38,051 nucleotides of DNA from Pseudobdellovibrio sp. (GTDB lineage Bacteria; Bdellovibrionota; Bdellovibrionia; Bdellovibrionales; Bdellovibrionaceae): the NCBI GenBank assembly GCA_020696855.1, contig JAJFMT010000017.1, positions 1-38,051 on the forward strand. Direction: 5' to 3'. Positions within the stretch are counted from its first letter, which is position 1. Each line of letters begins with the position of its first letter. Made by a program: the position numbers and the translations under genes. The notes under the pieces are model-generated. The model was not told where the DNA came from. It was given only the letters and a program-made list of their open reading frames with translations, and made no database searches. Positions 29,844 to 38,051 of this stretch are shown here, piece by piece.

Positions 29844-31688
29844 ATGTGTGGAATAGTAGGATACCTGGGCCCTCAAGATCCTAAAAAGGTTATTATTGAA
29901 GGTTTGAAAAAGCTGGAATACCGCGGTTACGACAGTGCCGGTATTGCTGTTTTACATGACGGCAAAACTAAACGTATCCGTGCCGAAGGCAAGCTGAAGC
30001 AACTGGAAGATAAAGTTTTAAATGAAAACTTTAACGGTAACCTCGGCATCGGCCACACACGCTGGGCCACTCACGGTCCCGCAGTAGAAAAGAATGCGCA
30101 TCCTCACCAAGTCGGCGAGATCAGCATTGTTCACAACGGAATTATTGAAAACTACCTTGAAATTAAAAAAGAGCTGATCGAGCGCGGAGCTCATATCAGC
30201 TCTGACACGGACTCGGAACTGGTCGCGCATTTAATCAATGAAGAAATTCAGGTTACAAAAGACTTACTGCTGGCGGTTCAAAAAACTCTCAGCAAATTAA
30301 TTGGTGCCTTTTCGGTTGTGGTCTTATGGGAAAAATCTCCTAATGAACTTGTAGCATTTAAAGACGGACCACCTTTGATTGTCGGCATCAATGAAAAAAG
30401 CAGCGAGTATTTTGTCGTGAGCGACGTACAAGCGGCTTTGAACTACACCAAAAATTTTGTGTATCTTGAAGACCGTGAAATAGTTCACATCAAAAAAGAA
30501 GGCATCAAATACTATTCAGCTTTGGGTGCACCTCTCAAAAAACAGGTCATCACTCTTGACTGGACTTCCTCTCAGGTAGAAAAAATGGGCTTTAAGCACT
30601 ACATGCTTAAAGAAATTTACGAACAGCCTCATGCCGTTGCATCGGCATTGCAGCCGCACATTAACATGCAGACTCTTGAAGTGAACTTAAACAACGTGGG
30701 TTTTGAAAACCCGGTTGAAGAGGTGTTAAAGAAAATTGAGCGGGTCATGTTCGTCGCCTGCGGCACCAGCTTTTACGCTGCCAATGTGGCAAAATATTTA
30801 ATTGAGCAACTGGCGCGGATTCCGGTTGATATCGATATCGCCAGTGAATTCCGTTACCGTAAACCGATGATCCCGGCTAACACATTACTGGTAACAGTAT
30901 CGCAGTCCGGTGAAACAGCTGATACCCTTGCCGCCATTCGCATGGCAAAAGAAAAGGGCGCGCTTACATTATCAATCACGAATGTGATGCGTTCATCTAT
31001 TGACCGCGAAGCTCACGGGCATCTTTATATGAACAGCGGTGTTGAAGTCGGAGTCGCCAGTACGAAAGCTTTTACAAGCACACTGGCTCTGGTCAACTTA
31101 CTTGCGGTTCAGATCGCTAAAGCCCGCGGCGTTCTTAACAAGGATGCGGAACAAACCTGTGTTAAAAATCTTTTGGCGGTTCCAAGCCAGCTTGAAATGG
31201 TTCTGGCTTTTGACAAGTATTTTTCTGAAGCCGCTAAAAAACTTAAAGAGTTTAAAGGCTTTTTATATCTCGGACGCGGTGTCAGTTACCCGATCGCACT
31301 TGAAGGTGCGCTTAAGCTAAAAGAGCTCGCTTACATGCATGCCGAAGGTTATGCCGCCGGCGAAATGAAGCACGGGCCATTAGCGTTGATTGACTCTAAA
31401 ATGGCGATTGTCGTTGTAGCGCCTACAGATGAACTGATCGATAAGACCATCAGCAACCTGCAGGAAGCCAAAGCGCGTGGCGGTAAAATCATTTCAATCG
31501 GCTCTGGTGAAAATCTCGCACTGAAATCGATGAGCGAGTATTATCTTTCGATACCTGAAGCCAACTGGATGACAAACCCGATTATTTCGGTCGTGCCGCT
31601 GCAGTTAATGGCGTACCATATGGCCGACAGCCTTGGTTTTGATGTCGATCAACCGAGAAATCTGGCGAAGTCTGTTACTGTTGAGTAA
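29844..31688 (+). CDS. glmS: glutamine--fructose-6-phosphate aminotransferase (isomerizing)
   Basis: 614 residues, full length. The class II amidotransferase domain begins MCGIVGYLG, so Cys2 becomes the N-terminal nucleophile after Met removal; GHTRWATHG and NGIIENY follow. Two SIS domains (about 290-425 and 460-600) carry VACGTSFYAA, TVSQSGETADTL, YLGRGVSYPIALEGALKLKE and the ending FDVDQPRNLAKSVTVE. It makes glucosamine-6-phosphate, feeding GlmM and GlmU. GGAG lies seven bases before the ATG. No ribozyme or other glmS-type leader is present in the three-base gap after glmU, so control is likely at the operon promoter. Confidence 0.97.
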   Translation: MCGIVGYLGPQDPKKVIIEGLKKLEYRGYDSAGIAVLHDGKTKRIRAEGKLKQLEDKVLNENFNGNLGIGHTRWATHGPAVEKNAHPHQVGEISIVHNGIIENYLEIKKELIERGAHISSDTDSELVAHLINEEIQVTKDLLLAVQKTLSKLIGAFSVVVLWEKSPNELVAFKDGPPLIVGINEKSSEYFVVSDVQAALNYTKNFVYLEDREIVHIKKEGIKYYSALGAPLKKQVITLDWTSSQVEKMGFKHYMLKEIYEQPHAVASALQPHINMQTLEVNLNNVGFENPVEEVLKKIERVMFVACGTSFYAANVAKYLIEQLARIPVDIDIASEFRYRKPMIPANTLLVTVSQSGETADTLAAIRMAKEKGALTLSITNVMRSSIDREAHGHLYMNSGVEVGVASTKAFTSTLALVNLLAVQIAKARGVLNKDAEQTCVKNLLAVPSQLEMVLAFDKYFSEAAKKLKEFKGFLYLGRGVSYPIALEGALKLKELAYMHAEGYAAGEMKHGPLALIDSKMAIVVVAPTDELIDKTISNLQEAKARGGKIISIGSGENLALKSMSEYYLSIPEANWMTNPIISVVPLQLMAYHMADSLGFDVDQPRNLAKSVTVE

Positions 31689-31704
31689 ATATCCCAGAAA
31701 ATGA

Positions 31705-31733
31705 CCTTATAAATCCGGTTTATAAGGTTTCTT
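31705..31733 (+). terminator. rho-independent terminator after glmS
   Basis: CCTTATAAA (31705-31713), loop TCCGG, TTTATAAGG (31719-31727), then TTTCTT. A perfect nine-base-pair stem 16 bases after the glmS stop codon. Confidence 0.88.
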
Positions 31734-31740
31734 CTGTATC

Positions 31741-31780
31741 AATTTCACTCAATGTAGTTTAACAATGTCTTAGTGAAATT
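31741..31780 (+). promoter_or_regulatory. inverted repeat that would hide the kinase start codon
   Basis: AATTTCACT (31741-31749) is the exact reverse complement of AGTGAAATT (31772-31780), with a 22-base loop. The GTG start at 31773 lies inside the right arm. If transcribed, the stem would mask initiation; at the DNA level it could be an operator. Confidence 0.5.
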
Positions 31781-34100
31781 CACCCATACATTGATTTTTA
31801 AGATACTCGCGGTCGCGCTGGCGTACTATGTAGCCGGCGTGCTGGCGCTTCAGCTTTCGCTGCCGCCCGGTTTTGCGACATCATTCTGGCCGTCTGCTGG
31901 AATTTCATTGGCAGCTATTCTGGTTTGTGGGGGCGCAGTATGGCCCGGAATTCTGCTGGGTGCCTTCTTTGTTAATATCATTCCACAGCTCGCAAACAGT
32001 TCCATTTCGTGGTCCATCTTCTTTCCTGCCTTCATACCGGCGGTTGGCTCTGCATTACAGGCCTTAACCGGCGCCAGACTGGTAAAACGTTTTGCCGGGC
32101 ATCCAAACTCTTTAAATGAAGAGCGCTCGATCATGATGTTTTTAGTATTCGGCGGACCGGTAGCTTGTACGGTTTCGGCAACTATTGCGGTGACGACTTT
32201 TTGCTTTTTCGGATTACAGCCGTGGTCAAGTTTTGCTTTCACGTGGGGCACCTGGTGGGTCGGTGATTCTATCGGTGTTATGATCGTAGCACCGCTACTG
32301 GTTTTATTAATGTCTGACGAAAGCGACAGGCTTTCGAGAAAAAACATTTCTATTTTAGTGCCGAGTCTTTTTGTTCTTTCACTTTCGATCTTCCTTTACG
32401 TCAAAGTAAGCCAGTGGGAGCAAGAAAAAATTGAAAATGAGCTGAAGTCCAAATCGAATGTCATTTCAACGGCTCTGGAGCGGCAACTGGCAGCCTATAT
32501 CGAAGTCCTTAAATCTATCGAGGGTCTATTTGCCAGCTCAAAAGAAATTGAAAAGCATGAGTTCCGTCAGTTTGTAAAAGGGCCTCTCAGCCGTTATCCG
32601 GGCCTGCACGCACTTTCGTGGGATATTAAATTTAAAGACAGCGAAAAAGCCGCGGTTTTAGACCGGCTTGCACGGGATGGTAACAGGATAGAACTAAAAG
32701 AGATGGACAGCGAAGGCCGTATGATTCCTGCCCGTCAGATGAGTGAATATCTTGTTCCGGTTTTTATTGAACCCATTGAAACAAACTCAATGGCACTTGG
32801 TTTTAATTTGTTCACTAACGAAAACAGAAAAAAGGCCGCACTGAAAGCGATCCGCACGGGACAACCGACGGCCACTGACAGAGTTCGTCTGGTGCAGGAC
32901 CCTGAGCATCAGTTCGGTTTACTTATTTTATTGCCTATCTATGAAAATAACAAACCGATCTCAACGCCGGATGAGCGTGAAGCTCATGCCAGAGGTGTTG
33001 TTGCGGGGGTACTGCAGTTTAAAGCTTTTATGTCCAGCACGCTGATCGGCTACTCGATGGAAGGAATTAATTTTCAGGTTGAAGATCTTTCTGCGCCTGA
33101 AAACGAAAGGATTCTTTTCAGCACAGAAAACTTCAGCGCAAAAGCGGTTTCAAGCCGGGATCTTCACTGGATTTACCAGTTTGATTTTGCTAATCGCGAA
33201 TGGCGAATTAACTTTAAAAAAAGTTACGCAGCCCTTCTTGAAAACCGGCCCTGGCAGGCGTGGTTTGTTCTTGCGACGGGATTGCTGTTCTCGGGCCTGT
33301 TTACTGCTTTTTTAATGGTAATAATCGGCCGCACTTCACGAATTGAAGATCTGGTTGAAAAGCGTACGGAAGAGCTCGCCGAAGCAAAAGCGAATATGAT
33401 TTCTACTTCAAAACTGTCAGCACTGGGAGAAATGGCCGGTGGCATGGCTCATGAAATCAATACACCGCTGACGATTATCAACCTTAAAGTCGCACAAATT
33501 CAAAACGAGTTAAGCGCCAGTCCGGTGAATAAAGAAAAAGTAAACGACGGCCTTAAAAAAATTGAAGACACAGTTGCCAGAATTGCAAAAATCATTCGCG
33601 GACTTCGGTACTTCGCGCGCGATACAAAGAGTGATCCTTTTATCAGAGTGCAGGTCAGCGCTATTCTTGAAGACACGCTTTATTTATGCATCGAACGCTT
33701 TCGTTACAACGGCATTATCCTGAAAACAGCCGACTATCCGAAAAATCTGTACATTGATTGCAGGCCCACTGAAATTTCGCAGGTCATTTTAAATTTACTG
33801 AACAATGCCTGTGATGCTGTTTTAGAACTTCCTGAAAAATGGATTTCGATTGATGTCGTTAAAAAAGGTGAAATGCTGGAAGTCCGCATCTCTGACAGCG
33901 GACCGGGAATTCCGCGCGATGTTCAAGAGAAAATTATGCAGCCGTTTTTTACAACGAAACCGGTCGGAAAAGGCACGGGCTTGGGGTTAAGCATTTCAAA
34001 AGGAATTATTGATAGCCATAACGGCTCTCTGACAATTGATAATAAATCCAGGAATACGTGCTTCGTTATCACGTTACCGATTCACCAGGATCCCGCTTAA
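31773..34100 (+). CDS. membrane sensor histidine kinase (MASE1-CHASE-HisKA-HATPase)
   Basis: 775 residues. Residues 1-215 are a MASE1 domain with about eight helices (LALQLSLPPGFATSFWPSAG, GILLGAFFVNI, FTWGTWWVGDSIGVMIVAP). A CHASE-type extracellular domain follows (about 235-490; FVKGPLSRYPGLHALSWDIK), then one helix (about 495-520), a short coiled coil, HisKA with MAHEINTPLTIINLKV (H560), and a complete HATPase: NLLNNACDAV, ISDSGPGIP, PFFTTK and GKGTGLGLSISK. It autophosphorylates in response to an unknown outside signal. No response regulator is adjacent. The start is GTG with no Shine-Dalgarno, inside an inverted repeat. Confidence 0.93.
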   Translation: MKFTHTLIFKILAVALAYYVAGVLALQLSLPPGFATSFWPSAGISLAAILVCGGAVWPGILLGAFFVNIIPQLANSSISWSIFFPAFIPAVGSALQALTGARLVKRFAGHPNSLNEERSIMMFLVFGGPVACTVSATIAVTTFCFFGLQPWSSFAFTWGTWWVGDSIGVMIVAPLLVLLMSDESDRLSRKNISILVPSLFVLSLSIFLYVKVSQWEQEKIENELKSKSNVISTALERQLAAYIEVLKSIEGLFASSKEIEKHEFRQFVKGPLSRYPGLHALSWDIKFKDSEKAAVLDRLARDGNRIELKEMDSEGRMIPARQMSEYLVPVFIEPIETNSMALGFNLFTNENRKKAALKAIRTGQPTATDRVRLVQDPEHQFGLLILLPIYENNKPISTPDEREAHARGVVAGVLQFKAFMSSTLIGYSMEGINFQVEDLSAPENERILFSTENFSAKAVSSRDLHWIYQFDFANREWRINFKKSYAALLENRPWQAWFVLATGLLFSGLFTAFLMVIIGRTSRIEDLVEKRTEELAEAKANMISTSKLSALGEMAGGMAHEINTPLTIINLKVAQIQNELSASPVNKEKVNDGLKKIEDTVARIAKIIRGLRYFARDTKSDPFIRVQVSAILEDTLYLCIERFRYNGIILKTADYPKNLYIDCRPTEISQVILNLLNNACDAVLELPEKWISIDVVKKGEMLEVRISDSGPGIPRDVQEKIMQPFFTTKPVGKGTGLGLSISKGIIDSHNGSLTIDNKSRNTCFVITLPIHQDPA

Positions 34101-34130
34101 TTTATTTTTGTAATTCGATTCGGGCCCGTA

Positions 34131-34805
34131 TTACAGCTTTGCGAGTTTGTTATTTTGCGCCAGCATGTTGTAGTAGTTGAAAACGTTTTCAACAAACTCA
34201 ACTGTCTCATTACCGCGGGCATAACCGTACTTCAGTTCAGAATGAAATTCGGCTTCTTCCAGTTTGGGTAAAACTGTTTTTAAGTCAGACCAGTCGAATG
34301 GGTCTTTATTTAATTTAATCGCCAGGCGGCCGGCATCACGCAAATGGCCCCAACCGATGTTGTACGCAATTAGCGCCAGCGACCATCGTTGCATTGCGCT
34401 CAGCTCAGGTGAAGTTTTGTCGTACAAGTACTTTAAGTAGTATGCTCCGCCACGAATGTTTTCGATCGGGTCGGTGCGGTCTGAAAGTCCGATGTGTTCT
34501 GCAGTTTGTTCGGTGATTTGCATGAGGCCGCGTACACCGGTGTAGCTACGGGCAGCGTGATCCCACTTGGATTCCTGATAGGCGACGGCAGCCAGTAACG
34601 GCCACGGAACCTGGTAAGCTTCTGCGTACTTTTTGAAATGATCTAAATAAAGCGGCAAACGTTCGTTTTGGTGTTCTTCGAATTTTTGCAGCTCATAGAC
34701 CGTAAATTCTGTGCGCGACGACGGGGTCCATTTGAATTCCCCGAAGCCTGAAACCGTGCAGGACATACATGCTATAATAATAATCAAAAACTTAGAACCG
34801 TTCAT
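34131..34805 (-). CDS. lytic transglycosylase, SLT-domain (MltF-catalytic-domain type)
   Basis: 224 residues with a signal peptide (MNGSKFLIIIIACMSCTVSG). An SLT lysozyme-like domain fills about 55-200: WPLLAAVAYQESKWDHAARS (E78 catalytic), YTGVRGLMQITEQTA, DPIENIRGGAYYLKYL and WSLALIAYNIGWGHLRDA. This is the C-terminal module of MltF without its solute-binding domain. It should cleave between MurNAc and GlcNAc leaving 1,6-anhydro ends, the substrates that AmpG-type permeases recover. C15-T-V-S near the cleavage site does not form a standard lipobox, so it is probably periplasmic and soluble. It is convergent with the MASE1 kinase gene. Confidence 0.9.
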   Translation of the reverse strand: MNGSKFLIIIIACMSCTVSGFGEFKWTPSSRTEFTVYELQKFEEHQNERLPLYLDHFKKYAEAYQVPWPLLAAVAYQESKWDHAARSYTGVRGLMQITEQTAEHIGLSDRTDPIENIRGGAYYLKYLYDKTSPELSAMQRWSLALIAYNIGWGHLRDAGRLAIKLNKDPFDWSDLKTVLPKLEEAEFHSELKYGYARGNETVEFVENVFNYYNMLAQNNKLAKL

Positions 34806-34911
34806 GCAAGGTGTTTTCTCTAGATAAAAAGGCCGTAGAGGTCACCTTAAAATGTCTAAATAATTTGCCAGAGTGAATAGAACGGCAGCTGATTATGAAA
34901 ATTCTGCGTAG

Positions 34912-34929
34912 CGTGAAATTTTTTTCACG
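34912..34929 (+). promoter_or_regulatory. hairpin in the leader of the thymidine kinase gene
   Basis: CGTGAAA-TTTT-TTTCACG, a perfect seven-base stem 53 bases before the tdk start. Because the loop and arm are T-rich it could act as a weak terminator, or as an operator. Function not known. Confidence 0.35.
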
Positions 34930-34982
34930 ACAAACATCCTAACTCGCATCATCATTTTAGTAGTTTCAGAGGGGGAAATCAC

Positions 34983-35570
34983 ATGAGCGGATGGATCGAA
35001 GTCGTCGCAGGTTCGATGTACAGTGGTAAAACAGAAGAGCTAATCAGACGTGTTAAACGGGCGCAGTACGCTAAACTGAACGTTCAGGTTTTTAAGCCAA
35101 TTATCGATTCCCGCTACCATGCCACCAATGTGACGTCTCATAACCAAAATCAGGTATCGGCAACTCCGCTTGTGAGCATTCATGATGTTTGGGATCACCT
35201 TTTAGATACAACAAAAGTGGTGGCCTTTGATGAAGGTCAGTTTTTCACAATGGATCTTGTTCAGGTTTGCAGAGATTTAGCAGCACGCGGATTGCGCGTG
35301 ATTGTTTCAGGCCTTGATATGGACTGGAAGGGTCAGCCTTTTGAACCGATTCCTACTTTGATGGCGATCGCTGAAGATGTAACAAAACACCGCGCGATCT
35401 GTACTAAATGCGGCGAGCTGGCGACGTATACGCAAAAAATCGGCGGATCTACTGAAGCGCAAGTTGAAGTCGGATCGCAGAATTTTTATGAAGCCCGCTG
35501 CCGTGTGCACTTCAAACCGGAAGTGGAACAGTTATCAGTTCAGTTTCAAGCCCAGGCTGAACTTCGCTAG
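34983..35570 (+). CDS. tdk: thymidine kinase (type II)
   Basis: 195 residues, full length. P-loop GSMYSGKT (10-17), catalytic/Mg segment VVAFDEGQFF (Glu base), the recognition region VIVSGLDMDWKGQPF, and a zinc site formed by CTKCGELATYT and the later RCRVHF. The lasso loop lies between the zinc ligands. It phosphorylates thymidine with ATP for DNA synthesis from scavenged nucleosides. GAGGGGG precedes the ATG. A hairpin lies 50 bases upstream and a strong terminator follows. Confidence 0.96.
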   Translation: MSGWIEVVAGSMYSGKTEELIRRVKRAQYAKLNVQVFKPIIDSRYHATNVTSHNQNQVSATPLVSIHDVWDHLLDTTKVVAFDEGQFFTMDLVQVCRDLAARGLRVIVSGLDMDWKGQPFEPIPTLMAIAEDVTKHRAICTKCGELATYTQKIGGSTEAQVEVGSQNFYEARCRVHFKPEVEQLSVQFQAQAELR

Positions 35571-35593
35571 TATTTTAAAAGTTGAAAATGAAA

Positions 35594-35622
35594 AGGCCGC
35601 TGAAAAGCGGTCTTTTTTTTTT
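35594..35622. terminator. rho-independent terminator after tdk, probably bidirectional
   Basis: AGGCCGCT (35594-35601), tetraloop GAAA, AGCGGTCT (35606-35613), with ten Ts at 35613-35622. An eight-base stem with one G-T pair. On the minus strand it is followed by CCTTTTC, so it can also serve the convergent PilZ gene. Confidence 0.92.
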
Positions 35623-35625
35623 GCG

Positions 35626-36315
35626 CTAAGCTTTGTGAGTGGCTAAGTACATCTCGATGTCGCTGACGATACTGGCTACGCGTTCGTTCTGAACTTCGGT
35701 AATGTTAGCGAACTCAAGACCCATAATAGAAGAGGCGTTCGGACGGTTTAAAGCAAAACGTACGATGGCCGTTGTTTGCACTTCGCCGCGTTTGTGAATT
35801 TGAAATTTAATTTTTACGATGTCATCACGGTGCAAAGGAATCTTCGCCTGTTCTAAAACTTCAAAGCGAATTCCTGATTTTGATACATCAATTACATTGC
35901 ACTTTAAAGTTTGAGTGGCATTTTGCAAAATGATAGCACCGCTTTGGTTCCAGCCTTTCGGAATCAAAAAGCGCGGCTCTTTTCTGCGTTTTAACTGAAT
36001 AACTTTTGCGTTCATGTCGATGCAAAAGCGGTTCATGTGATTTTTGAAAACTGTTTTAATAAAAAAGACTTCAGTGCCCACTAAAAATTTAAGCGATGTT
36101 TCTTTGTCTAAAGGCAGACTGATGTTCGCCGGCTCGGGAGTGAGGATAACTTTTTTATCTGCAAATGAACTGATGTAAGCTTTAACCGGCTGATCGATTC
36201 CATCAATTTTAAAAATAAAAGGCGAACGGTTGCTGTAAGCTCCTTTTAAGGCGCTTAATCCATCCGTCTCTGAAAGTTCATTTAAAAATTCGGTAATCGC
36301 TCCGGTGGCTGACAT
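35626..36315 (-). CDS. PilZ-domain protein (candidate c-di-GMP effector)
   Basis: 229 residues. An N-terminal YcgR-like beta domain (about 20-100, ILTPEPANISLPLDKETSL) is followed by PilZ (about 108-225). The c-di-GMP motifs are present: LKRRKEPRFLIP (R111, R115 for RxxxR) and VIDVSKSGIRFEV (D143-x-S-x-x-G148). Both are needed for ligand binding, so it should be a real receptor and not a degenerate one. Targets are likely motility or surface functions, but none is shown. The gene lies 12 bases after trmFO on the same strand and so is probably cotranscribed with it. Confidence 0.9.
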   Translation of the reverse strand: MSATGAITEFLNELSETDGLSALKGAYSNRSPFIFKIDGIDQPVKAYISSFADKKVILTPEPANISLPLDKETSLKFLVGTEVFFIKTVFKNHMNRFCIDMNAKVIQLKRRKEPRFLIPKGWNQSGAIILQNATQTLKCNVIDVSKSGIRFEVLEQAKIPLHRDDIVKIKFQIHKRGEVQTTAIVRFALNRPNASSIMGLEFANITEVQNERVASIVSDIEMYLATHKA

Positions 36316-36327
36316 GAAATCAGTCTA

Positions 36328-37650
36328 TCACAGAATCCAGTTGCGTAAAGCTTCCTTGGCGCGCGCTATTTGGCGGTTCTTTTTTTCTTTTTTGTCTCGC
36401 AGGTCTTCCGGCCAAGGCGGTATCAGACCAAAGTTGATGTTCGTTGGCTGAAAATTGTTTTCCTTGAAGCTGTCAGTGATAGCCTCCAGCAAAGAGCCCA
36501 TCGCGGTGTCTCGCGGCGGAGGAGAAAACACCTGATCGTTCAGTTTTTGCTCTAAAAATCTGGCCACCAGCAAACCGGTGCAAGTCGACTCGAAGTAACC
36601 CTCGACTCCTGTTATCTGGCCCGCGAAGAAAAGCCACGGATCATTTTTGCTTGAAAGATCTTTGTTTAAAAGCTTCGGGGTGTTGATAAACATGTTGCGG
36701 TGAATGCTGCCAAGTTTTAAGAACTCGGCGTTTTCTAATCCGGGAATCATGCGGAAGATGCGTGTTTGTTCGCCGTAGGCCATTCTGGTCTGAAAGCCAA
36801 CGATGTTGTAGGCCGTTCCTTCTTTATTATCCTGGCGCAGTTGTACCACGGCCCATGGGTAACGGCCTGTTTTCGGGTTCGTTAAACCAACGGGCTTCAT
36901 GGGGCCGAAGCGCAGTGTTTGGTCCCCGCGGTCAATCATCGCTTCGATCGGCATGCAGCCTTCGAAGAACTCTGTCGTTTCAAAATCTTTCGGTTCAATT
37001 TTTCTTGCGGCTTTGATTTCGGCGATAAAGTTATTGTACTGCTCTTTATCAAGAGGACAGTTCCAGTAGTCAGGTGTGCCTTTGTCGTAACGGTCGGCCT
37101 TCCAGGCGATTTCTGTGTTGATAGAGTCAGCGTCTATAATCGGTGCGATCGCATCGAAGAAATATAAAAAATCATTTCCGAAATGTTTTTGCAGATCGGC
37201 TGCTAACGCTTCATCGGTTAACGGGCCGGTGGCAACAACTGTGGGCCGCGGCACTTGTTCAAGTGATGTAACGAGTTCTCTTTTCAGAGTGATGTTCGGG
37301 TGAGAGCTGACAAGCTCCGTTACGCGATTTGCAAATTTTTCTCTGTCGATACCGAGAGCCTGACCGGCAGGTACGGCAAAATCTTTTGCTGCTTTTAAAA
37401 TAAACGAGTTTAGCTGTTCGGCTTCCCACTTCAGCTGGCCCGGTGCCGAGACTTCAGAAAGGCTGCCAAATGAGTTAGAGCAAACAAGCTCAGCACACTG
37501 ATCGGTTTTATGAGCCGGCGTCGCTTTTACTCCGCGCATTTCATAGAGGTCTACTTTAAAACCTTTGTGCGCCAGCTGAAGTGCGCACTCGCTACCCGCA
37601 AGACCTGCGCCCACAACGGAAATGGTATTTTTTTTACTCTGATTTGGCAT
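36328..37650 (-). CDS. trmFO: tRNA (uracil-54-C5) methyltransferase, folate/FAD-dependent
   Basis: 440 residues, full length. The N-terminal FAD site is ISVVGAGLAGSECALQLAHK (GAGLAG 14-19), followed by VDLYEMRGVKATPAHKTD and the family signature AELVCSNSFGS with the catalytic-region Cys. Later come GCMPIEAMIDRGDQTLRFGP, MKPVGLTNPKTGRYPWAVVQ and FFAGQITGVEGYFESTCTGL. It makes m5U54 in the T-loop of tRNAs using methylene-tetrahydrofolate and FADH2, in place of the SAM enzyme TrmA. It is divergent from the DciA-like gene by 57 bases. Confidence 0.97.
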   Translation of the reverse strand: MPNQSKKNTISVVGAGLAGSECALQLAHKGFKVDLYEMRGVKATPAHKTDQCAELVCSNSFGSLSEVSAPGQLKWEAEQLNSFILKAAKDFAVPAGQALGIDREKFANRVTELVSSHPNITLKRELVTSLEQVPRPTVVATGPLTDEALAADLQKHFGNDFLYFFDAIAPIIDADSINTEIAWKADRYDKGTPDYWNCPLDKEQYNNFIAEIKAARKIEPKDFETTEFFEGCMPIEAMIDRGDQTLRFGPMKPVGLTNPKTGRYPWAVVQLRQDNKEGTAYNIVGFQTRMAYGEQTRIFRMIPGLENAEFLKLGSIHRNMFINTPKLLNKDLSSKNDPWLFFAGQITGVEGYFESTCTGLLVARFLEQKLNDQVFSPPPRDTAMGSLLEAITDSFKENNFQPTNINFGLIPPWPEDLRDKKEKKNRQIARAKEALRNWIL

Positions 37651-37669
37651 GGACCGTAAATAGACTTTA

Positions 37670-37699
37670 TTGATGAAAAAAGCAAGGGCTTGTGCTAAT
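37670..37699 (+). promoter_or_regulatory. candidate promoter of the DciA-like gene, near-leaderless
   Basis: TTGATG (37670-37675) and GCTAAT (37694-37699) with an 18-base spacer. Transcription would begin about 37706, two bases before the ATG. No Shine-Dalgarno is visible. Confidence 0.4.
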
Positions 37700-37707
37700 T
37701 TTTCAGC

Positions 37708-38051
37708 ATGTCCAAGAAGAGATCCAACGAGAAAGATTTCAAACTAAAATTCAACTCAAGCGCTGAAGTTCTAGTTAATCTTTTGCAGGACAAAGCGGGC
37801 CCGGTTTCAGACCAGTATCTGCGGTGGAAGCTTTGGCTGTCATGGAAAGATGTTGTGGGGCCAACAGTCGGCGACAACTCTGAACCTATTGCTTATCACA
37901 GCGGGGTGCTTTGGCTATGCGTGAAAAACTCAGTTTGGATGCAGCAGATGACATTCATGCTGGAGCCGATCAAGCACTCTATAAATCAGAAATTCAAAGC
38001 TGGGTTTGTTAAAGAAGTTCGTCTTACGTTGGATCGCAAGCTTACGCCTTC
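37708..38051 (+). CDS. DUF721 / DciA-like protein (partial, 3' end outside window)
   Basis: 114 residues are visible from the ATG at 37708; the gene continues past the right edge. A basic tail (MSKKRSNEKDFKLKF) leads into the DUF721 domain: YLRWKLWLSWKDVVGPTVGD, SEPIAYHSGVLWLCVKNSVW, MQQMTFMLEPIKHSINQKF and VKEVRLTLDRKL. These match the family pattern of W..VVG, a G.L.V.v strand, and a W-aromatic helix. DciA loads the replicative helicase DnaB in bacteria that lack DnaC/DnaI. Function here is inferred from family. It faces away from trmFO. Confidence 0.8.
   Translation, partial: MSKKRSNEKDFKLKFNSSAEVLVNLLQDKAGPVSDQYLRWKLWLSWKDVVGPTVGDNSEPIAYHSGVLWLCVKNSVWMQQMTFMLEPIKHSINQKFKAGFVKEVRLTLDRKLTP

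Noticed and set aside
31850-32347. 165-residue minus-strand frame
   Set aside because: Fully antisense to the MASE1 region; no start signal, low-complexity reading of hydrophobic codons.
34101-34130. CGGGCCCG palindrome as a terminator of the MASE1 kinase gene
   Set aside because: Only eight bases with no loop and no T-tract; too short to support.

Overview
The window is a stretch of bacterial chromosome of moderate GC with dense, mostly short-spaced genes on both strands. There is no phage, insertion sequence, CRISPR array, tRNA or rRNA that I can see. The gene set suggests a predatory or free-living member of the Bdellovibrionota or a relative. It includes a stand-alone HNH protein, TrmFO, a PilZ protein, NtrC-type and MASE1 signalling proteins, many lipoproteins and secreted proteins of unknown role, and salvage enzymes (thymidine kinase, an adenosine-deaminase-like protein, an AmpG-like muropeptide importer). 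The taxon is an inference from protein style; no marker gene here proves it.

Layout. 1-1887 (minus): partial AmpG-like transporter and a long adenosine-deaminase-family protein. 1945-5520 (plus): a lipid-type cluster (DUF1295 membrane reductase-like protein, FAD amine-oxidase-like protein, DUF1365 protein, TetR regulator). 5484-6539 (minus): GNAT acetyltransferase and HNH protein. 6793-10215 (plus): lipoprotein, SlyD-like FKBP prolyl isomerase, polytopic His-motif membrane protein, glycine-rich RRM protein. 10216-10715: gene-free, with a 51-bp perfect inverted repeat and tandem hairpin units. 10716-11908 (minus): two secreted proteins of unknown function. 12050-17879 (plus): tesA-ybbA-ybbP cluster, then a Sua5-type threonylcarbamoyl-AMP synthase and a PlsC-like acyltransferase. 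17897-20218 (minus): overlapping pabA-pabB-pabC genes for p-aminobenzoate. 20219-20667: AT-rich, palindrome-rich divergent spacer. 20668-24332 (plus): phytase/esterase-like lipoprotein, then a set with a twin-palindrome promoter (membrane protein, winged-helix regulator, cytochrome P460-like protein, lipoprotein). 24365-28367 (minus): HAD hydrolase, a PAS histidine kinase with an apparently degenerate ATPase domain, and an NtrC-type sigma-54 activator. 28458-31688 (plus): glmU-glmS, then a MASE1/CHASE histidine kinase to 34100. 34131 to the end: SLT lytic transglycosylase, thymidine kinase, PilZ protein, trmFO, and the start of a DciA/DUF721 gene.

Several units make functional sense together. 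GlmS and GlmU make glucosamine-6-phosphate and UDP-GlcNAc for the wall. PabA, PabB and PabC make p-aminobenzoate for folate, and TrmFO uses methylene-tetrahydrofolate. AmpG and the SLT enzyme fit wall turnover.

I did not find a clear new defence or mobile system. The most unusual signals are the 250-bp inverted-repeat element after the RRM gene, the twin AATAGTACTATT operators before the membrane-protein/regulator pair, the kinase with a decayed catalytic domain, a structured segment before the FKBP gene, and a set of Shine-Dalgarno-less genes with a -10-like box almost touching the start codon.
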